63,973 nucleotides of DNA from Ceraceosorus guamensis (GCF_003144195.1 NW_020290080.1:1-63973), one strand, 5' to 3'. Positions 41,143 through 53,924 are shown, counted from the first letter of the stretch. Notes: generated by a model not told the origin, from the letters alone. Program-made: numbers and translations.

Positions 41143-44100
41143 CTATCTCCTGACTACAGCCAGTACCACATTCCAGCCCGCAACGAGACCTTTGAGCTCC
41201 ACAAGTCTGCGCAATTCTCTCCTCGCGACCCGATCGGCATGCGGCGCAGTCGATGAGATGGGCAGACCGTCGAGCAAACGTCGAACCTGCGTTGCAGCAT
41301 CTCGAGTCGAACCCGAGGCAGCGTCGGGCAAGGAGACGGGAGCGAGCAAGAAATCCGACGGTTCCAATAGCCCTCGAAAGAGGCTTCCAAGGAGAAAGGC
41401 GACCAGGCTAGCTAGGATCAGCGTGGCTAGACTGAAATGCTTGCCTCCCAGCGCTCTGACCGCCGCAGCTGCAGTTTGACGAGCTGGCTCCGAGACGGCC
41501 GACATGGCACCAGGGACGATGTTATCGGCCGCCTTGGAATTAGCAGCCACCTGTGCAGCGTCGCTCGACTCGACTACCTTGCCATCCTTGTCGTCCCTCG
41601 TCGTCGTCGTCGCGCGCTTCGTTGCAAAAATGCCGCCATCCGCAGTCGCAGCAGAAAGTGCGGTCGACGCGCCCAAACGCGAGAGTGGATAAGTGTTGAG
41701 CACGTTCATGAGCGCTGCGCTCGTCGACCCAGCCTCGTACTCCTGGCGAAAGCGAGGGCACGTGAGCGTGTTGTGCGATCACGATCGCGTGCAGGGAAAC
41801 TCACCTTGACCGGAGATGCATCCGCAGCACGCACATCGCCTTTGCGCGGTGTGGACGGCGGAGAAGTCGCGGACTTTTTGGAGACTTTGGAGTCCGTGGA
41901 GGGCTCTTTGTCCAAGACGGCTTTTGAAGGTTCAGGATCCGGCAGGAGATCAAGGCGCACGGCTTTCGGAATGCGCAGAGGAGCCGGCGCGTCATTCTCG
42001 TTGGAAGCCGCGCCAGCCGATGCAGGCAGTCTACAGCGTGGGGCAAAAGAGCGTGCGTGAGCTGCGCCGTATGTCGCGCACGTACGCAACCACACCCACT
42101 CACCTCTCGAGCGTGGGAACATTCTCATCCACCGTACCCGAACTCTCGCGCTGAAGCATCGCAGAAGTCGCATTGACGTGCGTGACGTCCAAACGACGTT
42201 GGTCAAAAAACGGCCGGACGGGGCTCGCATCCTCGTCCTCAACGTCCTCGGCAGCATCTGCAGGCGCATTGTCGCTCGTGCGAGGTGCAATGAGCAGCCT
42301 GACGAGCGCTCCGCGTTGGCCAAGGTCAATGTACCACTGCGGCAGGTCCGCTGCGGATCCATGCGCAAAGGCCGAGTCAGGGATAGACACGCGCAAAAGG
42401 TGTTGCTGCGGACGCGATCCAGGATCCAGTGTAGCGGCCAGAGCGGCGGACGGAGGTAGATCGAATGCTTGCACAGTGCAGGGCACGTCGCGCGTCTTGA
42501 TGTCAGGCGGCAATGCCGATAATCCCAGCGGTGCGGTTCCTGCGCTCAGTGCCGACGAGACGTGCACATCGTACCCTTTGACCGAAGCATAATGCCTCAG
42601 CTCGATGACGGCGTCCACTAGAGTTGTATCGCGCGGTTGAGACCGAATCGTCGACGGTCTGGATCCGCGCAGAGAGATCAGACTCGTCGCTCGAGAGGCC
42701 GCTCGCGATGGCGGATTAGACGGCAGCTGGGCGTGCCCGTGACTCGACTCGGGTTGCACTCGAGGAAACGGCAAATCGTCTGGATCTTTCGCGCCCGTAG
42801 GAGTCGAATCGGGATCTCGCGCCTCGCGTGGTGGAATGTGGATGAGCACATCAGCCTGGCGCGTGTCCGCATCGAAATTGTACTCGAGCAGGGTCGCGAT
42901 TCGCGCCGACGGATTTTGAAGCGTCCACACTAGCCCTCTACTCTCGTCCATCTCATCTCCACGCACGTGTACAGCCGGTGCCGGACTGCGCAACACGTGA
43001 GCAGGCCCGCACCGCTTGAGGATGTCTTCAATGTTGAGCACGGCGCGAGGTAAATTGGCGTTCCAGTGCGTATTGACAGCTATCGGAACATTGCCCTTGT
43101 AATCCACAGCTATGACGTGCGTGCAGCGCGTAGACGGAATAGGATGATTGTGCGTCGCGCTGTATGGATCCAGCGTTTCCAAAATCCAGCCATCGATGAG
43201 CACGCGACCGGTGGGTAAGCTGAGCGGGTTGATCTTGTTCGCATCCAGCTCGTCGTGGCGCGAATCGTAGCTGGCGGACGCGCAAAACAGCACGCTAGGG
43301 CGATTCGTGGCGGATGGAGAAGCTGCGCGAGACTCGTTGCATTCGTCGCTGGCGATCAGGGTGGCGACATCGAACGACCTCCCTTTGAAGGGAAACACGC
43401 CTCTTGTGGTATAGGTGGACAAGAATGCTCCGCTGCCAAAGCTCTTGGTCACGCGAGCGCGCGCATCGATCGTCTCGTCCCACTTTCTGCGCGTGCACGA
43501 AATCGTTCCGCAAATGTCTTCTGCGGTGAACCCCTCCACCACCTTGTCTCCACGCTGCACCGCGATAGTGCTGCTAAAGGTGGACATCATCTTGCGCCTC
43601 ACGAAGAGACCGTTGCGAGGCGCGCCAACCAAAGACCATCCGGGCGAGGGCGCGGATGGATCAAGAGATCTCTCGGCTGCGATGCGCCGCAAGAGGTACA
43701 GCACGTCCAGAGCGCCACCCATGGGCGATCGCGAGGCGTAGCGCGCATCAGCCGTCCGTGGCGGCTCCTCCGTCGCCGTCGTCGCGGGTGTCGTCGCGTC
43801 GCTCTCCTTTTTGCGGGGAGAAAGCGTCTGGGAAGGTAGATCCAGTGGCACCCTTCTCGGCTTGGATCGTTTCGCATGCGTCGCATCCGCACCCGTACCC
43901 GCACCTTTCGCGACCTCTTCCACATCGACGCGCATGCGAGCCCCATTCACCAGCACCACCACTTCTCTCTTATTGGTCTCCTTTTGCTTGAGCTTGCGTA
44001 CCGTGATGCGCGCCACAGTGTCTTCGAGCGAAGCAGCCACGTGCTCGATGGTGAGCCACAAACCGCTCGCACCGCTCGGCGTGCCTCTCCATCGTCGCAA

Positions 44101-46647
44101 GCAGCTCACGCTGATGGGTGGCGGATCCACGACGAGGTCCAGAGCGCAGCACCATCCATCCGCATCACATCGTAATTCGCACTCCACGTGCTGCTGCTGG
44201 CCTTCCGCAAGCCCATATTCCAATCGATACGTCGCCTTGTCGTGCTCGTAGCGAGATGTGCGAACGTGAGCTCCCAGCACGCGCGTAGCCGTCGGAGGCG
44301 CGCCATTCTTGATGGCATAATCCCCGACGCCAGACACGGCGGCAGACATTGCAGCAGGCGTCGCGCTCTTGCTCGTCCACCCGCCCGGATCGGACTGCTC
44401 GATGAGAGACACGTGCACAGTGGTCGGGTTCAGGCTCTCGATGGACCATCCGCGCAGATCCACTTGCGTGCGAATCGTAGTGGGTGTAGCGGGTGCAGGT
44501 AGTTTGGGAAAGAGCGCTCGGTCATCCGTCGAAAAGCTAAAGACGTGATGTGCCGATGGACCCTTGTAGCACGTCTCTACCGTGACGCTATCTCGGGGCG
44601 CCACGGGCCACGCAGCCTTGCGTTTGGTCCACCACAGCCGCGTAGCATCTCCAGCATCGTCCACGAGTGCCGCCTCTTCCACGCCTTTGTCCCAAAACAT
44701 GTGCGCTCCGGGAGTGGTGATGGTGCTGAAAAGGTCCCACACGCCCACTCCCACGAAGGTCGCTTCTGCGCGGTAGACGACCAGCGTTGGGTCGATGCTG
44801 TCGAGCTGAGTGACGGTCACCCCGCGCGTATCCGACACGTGCTTCCACTTGGCCTCAGGCTCTTGCAAGAGCGAGGTGAAGTAGATGTAGTTGCGCCGCA
44901 CGAGCGAGGAAATGGCACCCAAGCGGTCTAGAGGAGGTCGTGGCGCGGGCGTGAGGGATCGCGCAGGCAAGTCTGTCGCTGAGCTTTGCGTGCTTATGCT
45001 GAGTCCAGACACGCTGGCAGCGTCGTCGATGTGCGCTTGCAAAGGGGATGAGAGCCAAGCGGCGCTTGGCGGCAGGATGCTCTTGACAAGTTCCGCATTG
45101 TCGACGCGAGATTCTGGCAGCGTAGCATCATCTCGATGGACCTCGATTGGCTCGCCATTGATGCGCAGCTTGGCCCCGTCGGTGGGGCCAGCAGACGTAG
45201 TGAGGATTCGCTGAGCGGTGAAAGTAGCGCGAACACTGTGTTGAACGTCGGTGAGAGGCGCGTGATGGATGAGGAGGGCGATACGCTGAGCATCTCCGTC
45301 GGCGTGCGCGTGCGCTCGCGCTTCCACAGTCCACTGATCAGGAGCAGATGCAAAGGCCCGCGTAGACAGTCGGACATCCCAGATCTCGGATCTAGGCAAG
45401 TGCCAGGTGAGCGTTGTGGTGTTGCTGCCGGCTTCTTCGTGCGCACCAGCAGCTGGCAAGACTTGATACTCGTCCAGCAGCGTATCTCGATCGGTCTGAA
45501 AAGAGTGTTGAAGCAGTTGGACGTCGCTGCCGTAGTGCGACAGTGTGGGCACTCGCCGCGGAGCTTCATCTCGAGCGAATGATGCGAAGCTGTGGAGGAT
45601 GGAGGGGAGCTGTGCGGCCAGACCTCCAGCAGGCATGCCCAGCCATGCTCCTCGCAAATCCCAGCTCCAGTACAGCGTGATGTTGAGCGGACCGCCGCTG
45701 CCGCTGCCACTACCAGCGTCGACGCTGCGCTGAACGCATATAGCGTAGAAGTGGATGTGCGACCTGACGTGAGGAGGCGATGGTCGAAGGTAAGCGGGCG
45801 CGTCGGCGGATCGGGGCAGGCTGGTGGAGACAAAGATCAGGGAGTTGGAATCGCGCAGCACCTGGTCTATAGTGATGGCGTCTCGAGGACTGGCTGGCCA
45901 ACCGAGTTTGTAGAATGTTCGAGTGATGCGCGTATCCGCGCACACTTGTTCCACCAGCTCGCTGCGATCCACCATGCTGTCCCCTGGGGCGCATGAGGGT
46001 GAGGGTGGGCGTGCCGTGAGTGTGAGTAGGGGATGCATGGCTTGTATGCGGTGCCACTCGTCACCGTCACTCACACTGCGCTCTGCACTCGGCAGCATTC
46101 AGAGCGGCTTCGCAATCTGCAATTCGCACTTGCCGCTTCCCTTCATCGCCCATGCTGGCATCCACGCTGATCGCCGCTCTGTACAGTTCCGCACCCGATT
46201 GCATTCCCAGCTGTTTGCCAGTCGACCGCTTGTGAATGCGTACGTCTCTGCTATGCTGTAGTTGCTGCTCCTGCTTGGCCTTTGCCTTTGCTTGCGCCAA
46301 TGCCACCGTCTCTGGACCTGGACCCGCTTGGGCTTGGGCTTGCTGGGCCGACGCAGCGCTCGCACTGTGCGCGGTACCATGCTGCTGCTGACCCCCCGCA
46401 TGCGCCACGGGTTGCTGCACGGCTCTCCAAGCTTTGCTGTCGGATTGAGCAGGAGTGGCGAGGATGCGCAGCGTGTTGAGCGCAGACTCCAGCGCCTTGT
46501 TCCACGATGCGTGGGAGCTGCTGCCGGGCGAAGAGCGTGAACATCGAGATCAGCGAAGAAAGGGGGCGAGGGCGTGTATACACTCTTGACTCACTTGTTT
46601 GCTGCAGCGGCTTCCACGCCCGCCTTGCTGATCCCCTTGTCCACCAT
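41143..46647 (-). CDS. Giant multi-START-like lipid-transfer membrane protein
   Basis: Exons 46647-46595, 46520-46075, 45983-42104, 42030-41805 and 41742-41143 give 1,734 aa. Residues 1-165 are helical and Gln/Ala-rich (ASWNKALESALNTLRIL). START-like module 1 begins near residue 167 (WDSMVDRSELVEQ, FYKLGWPASPRD). Module 2 is near 520-720 (W-x-K-R-K-x-A-W-P-V-A-P-R-D), and module 3 near 920-1150 (EDICGTISCTRRKWDE, VLIDGWILETLDPY). A Ser/Pro-rich linker follows, then a transmembrane helix near 1640-1660 (FSLATLILASLVAFLLGSLF). START domains bind lipids or sterols; a tail-proximal membrane anchor suggests ER or contact-site lipid transfer, which is inference. The exon-3 frame is open 39 codons upstream of its acceptor and invites a wrong start at 46098. 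Confidence 0.82.
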
Positions 46648-47145
46648 TGCGGTTGATGTGATGAGGGCGAGGGATGATGTGGGGGTGATGTGGGGATGTT
46701 GGAGTGAGCGGTGTGGTGTGCAGCACATGTGGTGCGCATGCGTGGGTGCTGCGTGGGTGCGCGTGTGCTGCGCTACTTGCTGACGCGACTGTGGGCCCCG
46801 CGCGTGGAGGCTGCAACAAACGCGGGGGGAAAGCATCGTCTCACGTGATCTAGATTCTCGTCTCTCGCACGAGTGGGACGCATATCAACACGCAGAGCGC
46901 GCCTTCCAACACGCGCGTGCGCGCGCGGTCGATGCGCTTCTTCGGTTTCTTCTGTGCTGCAAGCGCGCGCCGCGCACCGGTGAGATTTCAAAGGATCGAC
47001 TCGCGACTGCGACTCTTGCTTGACCTGGAGAGCTCATGATCACCACCAAGTCGCTCTCACACGCGCATACACGTTCGCAAATCGCACATAGAGCATCGCC
47101 AACAAGCACATATATCCGCGCATAACCCCCACGCACGCCCTCACG
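46648..47145. promoter_or_regulatory. Shared divergent promoter, START-like gene and CCT7
   Basis: 498 bp separate the two start codons. It contains CGCG-rich DNA and, near the CCT7 side, an ATATATCCGCG stretch (47110-47120). No specific factor site is claimed. Confidence 0.5.
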
Positions 47146-49123
47146 ATGGCAGGCCGACTGGGGATGATGCAGCCGCAAGTGATTGTGCTGCGTGAAGGCA
47201 CCGACACTTCGCAAGGCAGAGGTCAGCTGCTGTCCAACATTGGCGCCTGCCTCTCCATCGTATCCTGCGTGGCATCCACGCTCGGACCGCGCGGCATGGA
47301 CAAGCTGATGGTGAATGAGCGAGGCGAGGCGACCATCTCCAACGATGGGGCGACCATCTTGAAGCTGCTGGATGTGGTTCACCCCGCAGCCAAGACGTTG
47401 GTGGATATCGCTAGAGCGCAGGATGCAGAGGTGGGCGATGGCACGACCAGCGTGGTGCTGCTAGCAGGAGAGATGCTCAAGGAAGCGCGTCCCTTTGTCG
47501 AGGAAGGCGTCAGTCCTCATGTGATCGTCAAGGGATACCGCAAAGCAGCGCGCCTGGCCATCGATCGCATCAAGCAGCTGAGCATCACGATCGACAAGTC
47601 GGATGCCGTGGCCTTCAAGGATCTACTGAGAAAGTGCGCGGCTACAAGCATGAACTCCAAACTCATCTCTTCTCAGCGAGACTTTTTCACAAACATGGTC
47701 GTCGATGCCGTCTCTTCCTTGGACCAGCAAGATCTTGACGAGAGCCTGATCGGCGTCAAAAAGGTTCCAGGCGGCGCCATGCAGGTGCGTCGCGTCGGTG
47801 TTTGTGAGGGTGCGCTGGCGGACGACTGACCCTGCCTTCACTCGTGTCCAGGACTCTCTGTTGGTGCAAGGTGTGGCCTTCAAAAAGACGTTTGCATACG
47901 CGGGCTTTGAGCAGCAACCCAAATCCTTTGCATCGCCCAAGATTCTCTCTCTCAACGTCGAATTGGAGTTGAAGGCGGAGAAGGACAATGCCGAGGTGCG
48001 CATCGATCAAGTGTCCGAATATCAAGCCATCGTGGATGCAGAGTGGCAAATCATCTACAGCAAGTTGGAAGCCATCGTCAAGACTGGAGCAAAAGTCGTC
48101 CTCTCCAAGCTGCCGATCGGCGATCTCGCGACACAGTACTTTGCCGATCGCGACATTTTTTGCGCTGGTCGCGTAGCCGCAGACGATTTGAAGCGCGTCG
48201 TCCAAGCGGTAGGCGGAGCGGTGCAGTCGACGTGCAGCGATATCCACGACGAACACTTGGGAACGTGCGACACTTTCGAAGAGAAGCAGATTGGCGGAGA
48301 GCGATTTAACCTGTTTCAAGGTTGCCCGCAAGCAAAGACTTGCACCCTCATTCTGCGCGGTGGTGCCGAGCAGTTCATCGCAGAAGTCGAACGCAGCTTG
48401 CACGATTCCATCATGATCGTCAAGCGAGCCATCAAGAACAATAGCGTCGTCGCTGGAGGTGGTGCCACCGAGGTGAGCGTGGCGAGAGCGCGCGGCGATG
48501 GGTTTGGGGATGCTTTCCATTCTGCTCACGCCGCACCCACGTCTTGCCGCAGATGGAAATCTCCCGCTTTCTGCGCGAACACGCGCGGACAGTCGAGGGC
48601 AAGCAGCAACTGATCATTTCGGCCTTTGCCAAGTCGCTGGAATGCGTTCCTCGTCAATTGTGCGACAATGCCGGTTTCGACGCGACGGATCTGCTGAACA
48701 AGCTGCGCATGAGGCACGCGCAGGGACACACGTGGGAAGGGATCGACATTGAGACCGAAAATGTGGCGGACAATTTGGAGAGACATGTGTGGGAGCCGGC
48801 GCTGGTCAAGATCAATGCGCTGTCGAGCGCGGCAGAGGCGGCTTGTTTGATTCTTTCGGTCGATGAGGTGCGTTGCAAGGTGCGAGCCTGCATACGGTGC
48901 CCAGCGCAAAGCTGACAATGCATCCCACCGCAGACGATTCGAAATGAGCAGAGCGAGAGGGTGAGTCGTGGGCACGCTTGCGCGCAAAGGGCGCAGCGCT
49001 TGTGTGCTGACATGTGCAAGACCTTTATTTGCGCAGCCCAACCCAAATACGAAGCCACTTCCACCAGGTGCGGCGCAGAGAGCGATGAGAGGAAGAGGAA
49101 GAGGAGGTGTACCTAGACGATGA
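47146..49123 (+). CDS. CCT7: T-complex protein 1 subunit eta (chaperonin CCT7)
   Basis: Exons 47146-47784, 47852-48472, 48553-48867, 48934-48960 (27 nt) and 49037-49123 give 562 aa, the usual CCT length. The group II chaperonin motifs are present: [43 protein letters not shown], and near the end [16 protein letters not shown] and [10 protein letters not shown]. The eta subunit is indicated by the start [14 protein letters not shown], by [23 protein letters not shown]-type residues in the apical domain, and by the C-terminal RGRGRGG tail. It folds actin, tubulin and other clients as one of eight ring subunits in the cytosol. Alternatives are unlikely. Confidence 0.96.
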
Positions 49124-49855
49124 AGAGGCAGGCCGCAGCGCATCGATGACGTGGGGCTCATGACGCGAGTCAGCTCGCGTACGAAATACATGCACTCGGC
49201 GAGCCAGCACGCATCGCGTCGATGGATCGTGTGCGCAACCCCGTGTTGGATGGTGACGTGGTCGCGTGCGGTAAGACGGCGCGCGCCGCATCTTGATGGT
49301 CGCCAGCGAGCGTGAGCATGCTGTCGAGCCAAGAAAAGTAGTAGGATATCTCTGTGCGCTTCAAGCTAGTCGGCTGGAGACGCGAATCGAACCATCGAGC
49401 TGCAAAGAAAAGGGAGGAAGGATGATGGGTAGCCGCAAATCGCTCACCTCGTAATTCGGCAATGGATGGGAATACACGTCATGTGATGTGCGAGCTCGGG
49501 CTCGGGCGCGGGCATCGGCGTCGGTGTAGGCGTCGAGATTCGCAGCCTCTTAATTGATCTCCCCATTCACGGGCTTTGCGTTCACAATGCTGGATGAAGT
49601 ATCAACAGCAGCAGCAGCGGCGGAGCAAGGGGAAAGCGGAGCCGTATGCTGCCCAAGAGTCAGATATGTTCGAGCTGCAGCGGATGCGGGGGAGACACGT
49701 TCTCGATGGATTGTTCACGCGTTTCAATTTGCTACTACAAAGAAAGTCTGAATGTAGCTTCGCTGGGTAGGAAGAGGGGGGAAACGATGGTGCGGGTCAC
49801 GAAGCAGGGGGGGAATGATGGGCTGATGGTAACATCGAAGACGGACTTTTCGTCT
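49124..49855. other. Gap between convergent genes, no gene seen
   Basis: 3' flanks of CCT7 and the secreted beta-trefoil-like gene. A GAATCGAACC stretch near 49383 recalls a tRNA T-arm but has no matching stem. Confidence 0.5.
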
Positions 49856-50664
49856 CTACGACTTGAGGAAGAGGACCGGAGGGTAGCCATTCGTTCCTGC
49901 TGGCTGCACATTCTTCTCGTCGCCGACCAGAATGGCGTTGGGACTGCCTTTGCTTGTGGCGTAGCCGTAGTTGCCAATCTTTCCGTTGCGTTTGTAGATC
50001 GAGGTGATCTCACCGTAGGGCTGGAAGAGGAGAAAGGGGGAAAAAAAACAATCAGAATCATGATATCAAACGCTTTCGGGGAGCTCATTCGGAGCTGATG
50101 GGTCTCACGTTGTAGAAGTTGAAGAATTGCCTGGCCTGATCAGCGTTGTCGACGTCGCTGCATGGCTCGATGGTCAAATGCGTGCGACCTGAAGGGTTGT
50201 TGGAGTGGAGAGCGGCGTGTCTCTGCACACACTTGGTGGTGTCAGAAGCGAGCTTGAGCTTGATGGGAGAGTCTCCGGGGTAGTACTGCTCGTGGAAGGT
50301 GAAGCCGAGGTGGGTGCTGTTGCACTGTTGGTGAAAGACCTCCAGCTTCTTCGCAGCGCCCTTGAGCTCCACAAGCTGCACTTGACCTCCAGCAGAAGTT
50401 TGTTGTCCAACGGTGAAGGGCGTGATGTAACCGCCAGCGTTGCCCTGCACACATAGTGAAGAGAGGCGCGCAAAACGGATGAGCATACGCGCGACTTGTA
50501 ATGCTTGCTCATTCGCGATTCCGACTCACGTTGCCAAGCTGGAGCTGGGTGGCCTTGGTAGAAAGAGGGCCACAGGAGATCGTGCCGGCAGCGGGAGCCG
50601 ATAGCGCGGCAGAGGCCAGCGTGGCAACAGCCAGAACAGACTTGATGACGATGCTGGAGAGCAT
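49856..50664 (-). CDS. Secreted beta-trefoil (ricin-B-like) protein
   Basis: Exons 50664-50530, 50444-50109 and 50020-49856 give 211 aa; all introns are phase 0 with GTGAG donors and CAG acceptors. Signal peptide residues 1-22 (cleavage near LSA-AP). The mature protein has five cysteines and repeated turns of the kind seen in fungal ricin-B-like secreted proteins (CVQRHAALHSNNPSG, LTIEPCSDVDNADQARQFF, FNFYN). QARQFF stands where the QxW-like motif would be expected. A role in glycan binding is plausible from the fold guess only. The terminal exon adds IYKRNGKIGNYGYATSKGSP. Confidence 0.72.
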
Positions 50665-51833
50665 ATTGAGAGCGTGAGTGTAGAGGTGAGAAGGGAAAAG
50701 CTGGCGGTCAGAGGGAAAGTGGGGAAAGGTGGATGGGGGGATATGGTGATGAATAGGACCCCACCTCTGAAGCGTCGCCTTTTGTACCTTTTCTCGCCCG
50801 CCTTTCACCCCCAGGCACAGCTCGTGGCGCGCACACCTTCCGAAAGGTCGCTGCACTCACGACTTATCGTGCACGTCCATTCAACCCCCACACCCGTGAC
50901 GAAGCTTGAGGAGCTCTGTTCCGCCACTATACTTGCTTGCTCTTTGGGTCGCCTCTCCATCGCACACGAAGAATCGGGATCGAGCGTCGCCGGCGGTCCG
51001 TGTCAGATCTGCATGCGTGCATGCATGATCGGCGATACATCCGATTCGCGTCCCGACCTTTCGCACTTAAGATCCCATGATGCTGCTAGCAGAAGCGGGC
51101 CCGCCGCGCGCGCGCCTCTTCGACGCTTTCTGCGGCTCAAGATGCGGGTCACACATGCACCATCGCGCAAGTCCGGAAGCTTGTATGAACCTCCCCCCCC
51201 CCCCCTCCCCCCTCTCGGCAATAACTCATCAGCAATTAGAAAAGGGTCCGGATCCGTTTACACGACGAACGTGCTCGTTCGTGCGTGTCGCCGGCCATGC
51301 GGAAGGACTACGCTGACCTCATCCACCAGATGCTCCATCAGGTCAGGCGCACGCACCGACGCAGGTACCCAAAACATTCCCGCGTTGGACCCTTCTCTTC
51401 TCTTCTCTTCTCGACTTCTAAGCGAAGTGCAGGATCGCACCAGAAAAGGGCCATGGAATACGCTTCGGCGCCGAAGAAGGGGTTAGCGAGTACGTTTCGG
51501 CGCCGACGAACATCATGCGCGCTCCCACGCAGTGTCTCTTGCTTGCTTTTCTGTGCATTCAGTTACAAATCCCACTTATTTGCATCCCACATCGCTTTGC
51601 ATCGACGTTGCCGAACGGCGTTCATTGTGGGGGGTGACTGCGTGCTGATTACATAAAAACACAACGGACGCGCTTGCGGGTTGCCCGACGCGAAGAACAC
51701 GAGCCTCAAGTGGAGAGCGTAGCGATACAAAGCCACGAAAGTTATCATCCGCATCGTCGTATAGCCCACGAAGCTGGAACACGGCGATTAGCGACGCCCC
51801 GCTCAAGTGTTAGCAAGCGCGGGCGGGGCCTTT
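50665..51833. other. Intergenic, no gene seen
   Basis: Promoter side of the secreted protein gene and 3' flank of the ferric reductase. It includes a poly-C run (about 51187-51205). Confidence 0.5.
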
Positions 51834-53924
51834 TTACTCGAGCCTCTCATCGTAGATCAATCTAATGTTCCTGCTCTCCTCACCTCGCCACGCAAGCCGA
51901 GCGTCGTTGGCCCTGGCCACCGCACGTCTCACATCCCGCATCAATCCGCCCGGTCCGCTGGTATAGACGACGCTGGGCGCGTTGCTCGTCGTCGTGCTCA
52001 AGAAAGACTCTAACAAGGCGTTGATGCTAGGTCTCGACGAGGAGGAGGAGTAGGAGGCAGTGTCCTGACTTTTGTTGTGGGCAGCAGCAGGCACATCCTT
52101 CTCGAGCGATTGCACCGGCAGTTGAGGACTGCTGCTGCTCCTGCTGTCCGAAGTGGAATCCTTGTTCGAGTCGACTTCGAAAGTAGTTTGAGTTCGTTTC
52201 TCGTGACGTGCCTCGTGACCTTCTCTGGTGGATATGATGTTCACCTCGACCATTCTGCTTCGAGTCAGCTCAGCGAGCTCCGCTTCCGCCCACGCGGCAT
52301 CCCGGTCATGCCTGACGAGCCACACGAGAGAGGTGGTGCCGGTGGTGCGCACCACCGCTCTGCAATCCTCCAACGACGCCTTGTCGGATGCAGCGCGCAG
52401 CAGCAGCAAGCGCGCTTCCTTGGCTCGCCGAACGCGTTCCCTCAGCACGGGCAGCACAAAGGTGATGCCTGTCCCTCCAGCCAGGCAGAGCGCATTGTGA
52501 GCAGCATCCAAGTCGCTCGTAATGTCGTTGCCGTAAGGGCCGGTGAGCAGCAAAGACGTCTTGCTGCTGCGCTCTCTGAGCAGCGCTTCGGCCACCTTGC
52601 GCGTCTCTCCGCCCTTTGCGCGCATGATGAACGAGTGCGTCGCAGCCTCGTGATGATGATGACGACTTTTGGCATGGCTCGCTGCTGCTGCTGCTGCCGG
52701 AACGAAAGAGGTAAAGGGATGCGACTGCCAGATGCTGCCGTGACTGGAGAATGTGAGAAAGTAGTGATCGCCGGGGGCGTTGCGTGCTTGCTGATGCGTC
52801 AAGTCGAGCCTCACGACCGGCACATCCTCGTCAGAGTCGAAAAAGGTGACGGCGGCTTGGATGGGAGCGAGAGCAGTGGTCTGCGCTGCGCGAATGTAGT
52901 CGTGGTGGAGCAAGAATGTCCTTACAAGTCTTGCGCCTCTGTCGAGGCCCCAGATGAGGAGGGATGGCAAGAGGAAGCATTTCAACTTGTCCCAGTGACC
53001 CCAGCAAGCGCCAATGTAGAGCATGGCAAGGATGTAGTGAGCTTTTCGAAAGAATTCGTGGCCCGTCCTTCGAATGACGACGGGCAGGCTGAGCACAAAG
53101 AGGATGGTGAGCAGGACCATGGCTACGACTCCCCACACCATGTACTTTTCCTTGATCCAAGCAGCTCCTACGCTGGGTTGAGGTTGGTACAGGCGGCCTT
53201 GAACGATGGACCAACCGATGGTGTGGAGCAGGCTCTGGATGAGGATGACCCAGCCGAGCCATCGATGCATAAAGTTAAAGTGGTGGTAGGGTATGCCGGT
53301 GAGCAGGGATAGCAGACTCTCTCGCGTGGATAGCAGGATGGAGAGGGGGGTGAGGGCGTATGCCCAGAGGCCTATCCTGTCTGACCATGGACCTAGACCG
53401 GTCCTGGTGTTGTACACGCCGGGCATCTTCTTGACGGGCGTGACCCATTTTTGGTAGACGATGCCGACAAAGGTGAAGATGGTGATGTAGGCCAAGAGAA
53501 TGGCAAAGACGAGCACTTGCTGACGCGTGGCTCGAAACGAGGCGATCTGAATGTCTGGCATCAGCTTGCTCCTGGTCCATGCGCGCGCTGCGCTCGCAGC
53601 TCGGTGGAGCGATGAAGCTGCAACGCCACCGCGTCCACCGCCTCGAGATGTGGAAGTGAAGGTGCAGCGGTGGGCGATGGTGTAGAGTAGGAGGAGAGCT
53701 AGAAGCAGGGCCCAAAAGACGCCGACGTAGAGCATGCCCAGATCATGGGAGCGGTAGACGGTGTCGAGGTAAGCGCAGGATCCGGCATCGTTTGTGCATG
53801 GCAAGGCCCTGGCCGCATAACCCCAGTGAGGTTGCAGGCTGGCCGCTTCTGAGAAATTTTGAATGTGGCGAGCGAGGAGAGGTGTGGAGGGCAAGTCTGG
53901 TGGCAGCGCGAGGGATTCGGACAT
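51834..53924 (-). CDS. Ferric/cupric reductase transmembrane protein
   Basis: Single exon, 696 aa. An N-terminal hydrophobic segment is followed by a ferric-reductase-like transmembrane core. Two helices each carry a His-x13-His pair for the two hemes (HRWLGWVILIQSLLH and HYILAMLYIGACWGH). The cytosolic half has the FAD-binding HPFTSF motif, the NADPH-binding LLTGPYG and GGTGITFVLPVL, and the terminal SGPGGLMRDVRRAV. A Ser-rich, probably disordered insert lies between the two NADPH motifs. It moves electrons from cytosolic NADPH across the plasma membrane to reduce Fe(III) or Cu(II). It is divergent from a Ctr copper transporter 2 kb away, which suggests coupled metal uptake. Family assignment is firm; metal preference is not. 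Confidence 0.93.
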   Translation of the reverse strand: MSESLALPPDLPSTPLLARHIQNFSEAASLQPHWGYAARALPCTNDAGSCAYLDTVYRSHDLGMLYVGVFWALLLALLLLYTIAHRCTFTSTSRGGGRGGVAASSLHRAASAARAWTRSKLMPDIQIASFRATRQQVLVFAILLAYITIFTFVGIVYQKWVTPVKKMPGVYNTRTGLGPWSDRIGLWAYALTPLSILLSTRESLLSLLTGIPYHHFNFMHRWLGWVILIQSLLHTIGWSIVQGRLYQPQPSVGAAWIKEKYMVWGVVAMVLLTILFVLSLPVVIRRTGHEFFRKAHYILAMLYIGACWGHWDKLKCFLLPSLLIWGLDRGARLVRTFLLHHDYIRAAQTTALAPIQAAVTFFDSDEDVPVVRLDLTHQQARNAPGDHYFLTFSSHGSIWQSHPFTSFVPAAAAAASHAKSRHHHHEAATHSFIMRAKGGETRKVAEALLRERSSKTSLLLTGPYGNDITSDLDAAHNALCLAGGTGITFVLPVLRERVRRAKEARLLLLRAASDKASLEDCRAVVRTTGTTSLVWLVRHDRDAAWAEAELAELTRSRMVEVNIISTREGHEARHEKRTQTTFEVDSNKDSTSDSRSSSSPQLPVQSLEKDVPAAAHNKSQDTASYSSSSSRPSINALLESFLSTTTSNAPSVVYTSGPGGLMRDVRRAVARANDARLAWRGEESRNIRLIYDERLE

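Noticed and set aside
46067-46420. Separate small gene upstream of the START-like gene
   Set aside because: Its last codons overlap a GTGAGT donor that joins it in frame to the large exon. It is better explained as exon 2.
49375-49475. Possible minus-strand tRNA (GGTTCGATTC near 49383)
   Set aside because: The T-loop-like sequence has no complementary T-stem and no acceptor or anticodon arm could be drawn.
52077-53312. 411-codon plus-strand frame
   Set aside because: It is antisense to the ferric reductase, with no motif of its own.
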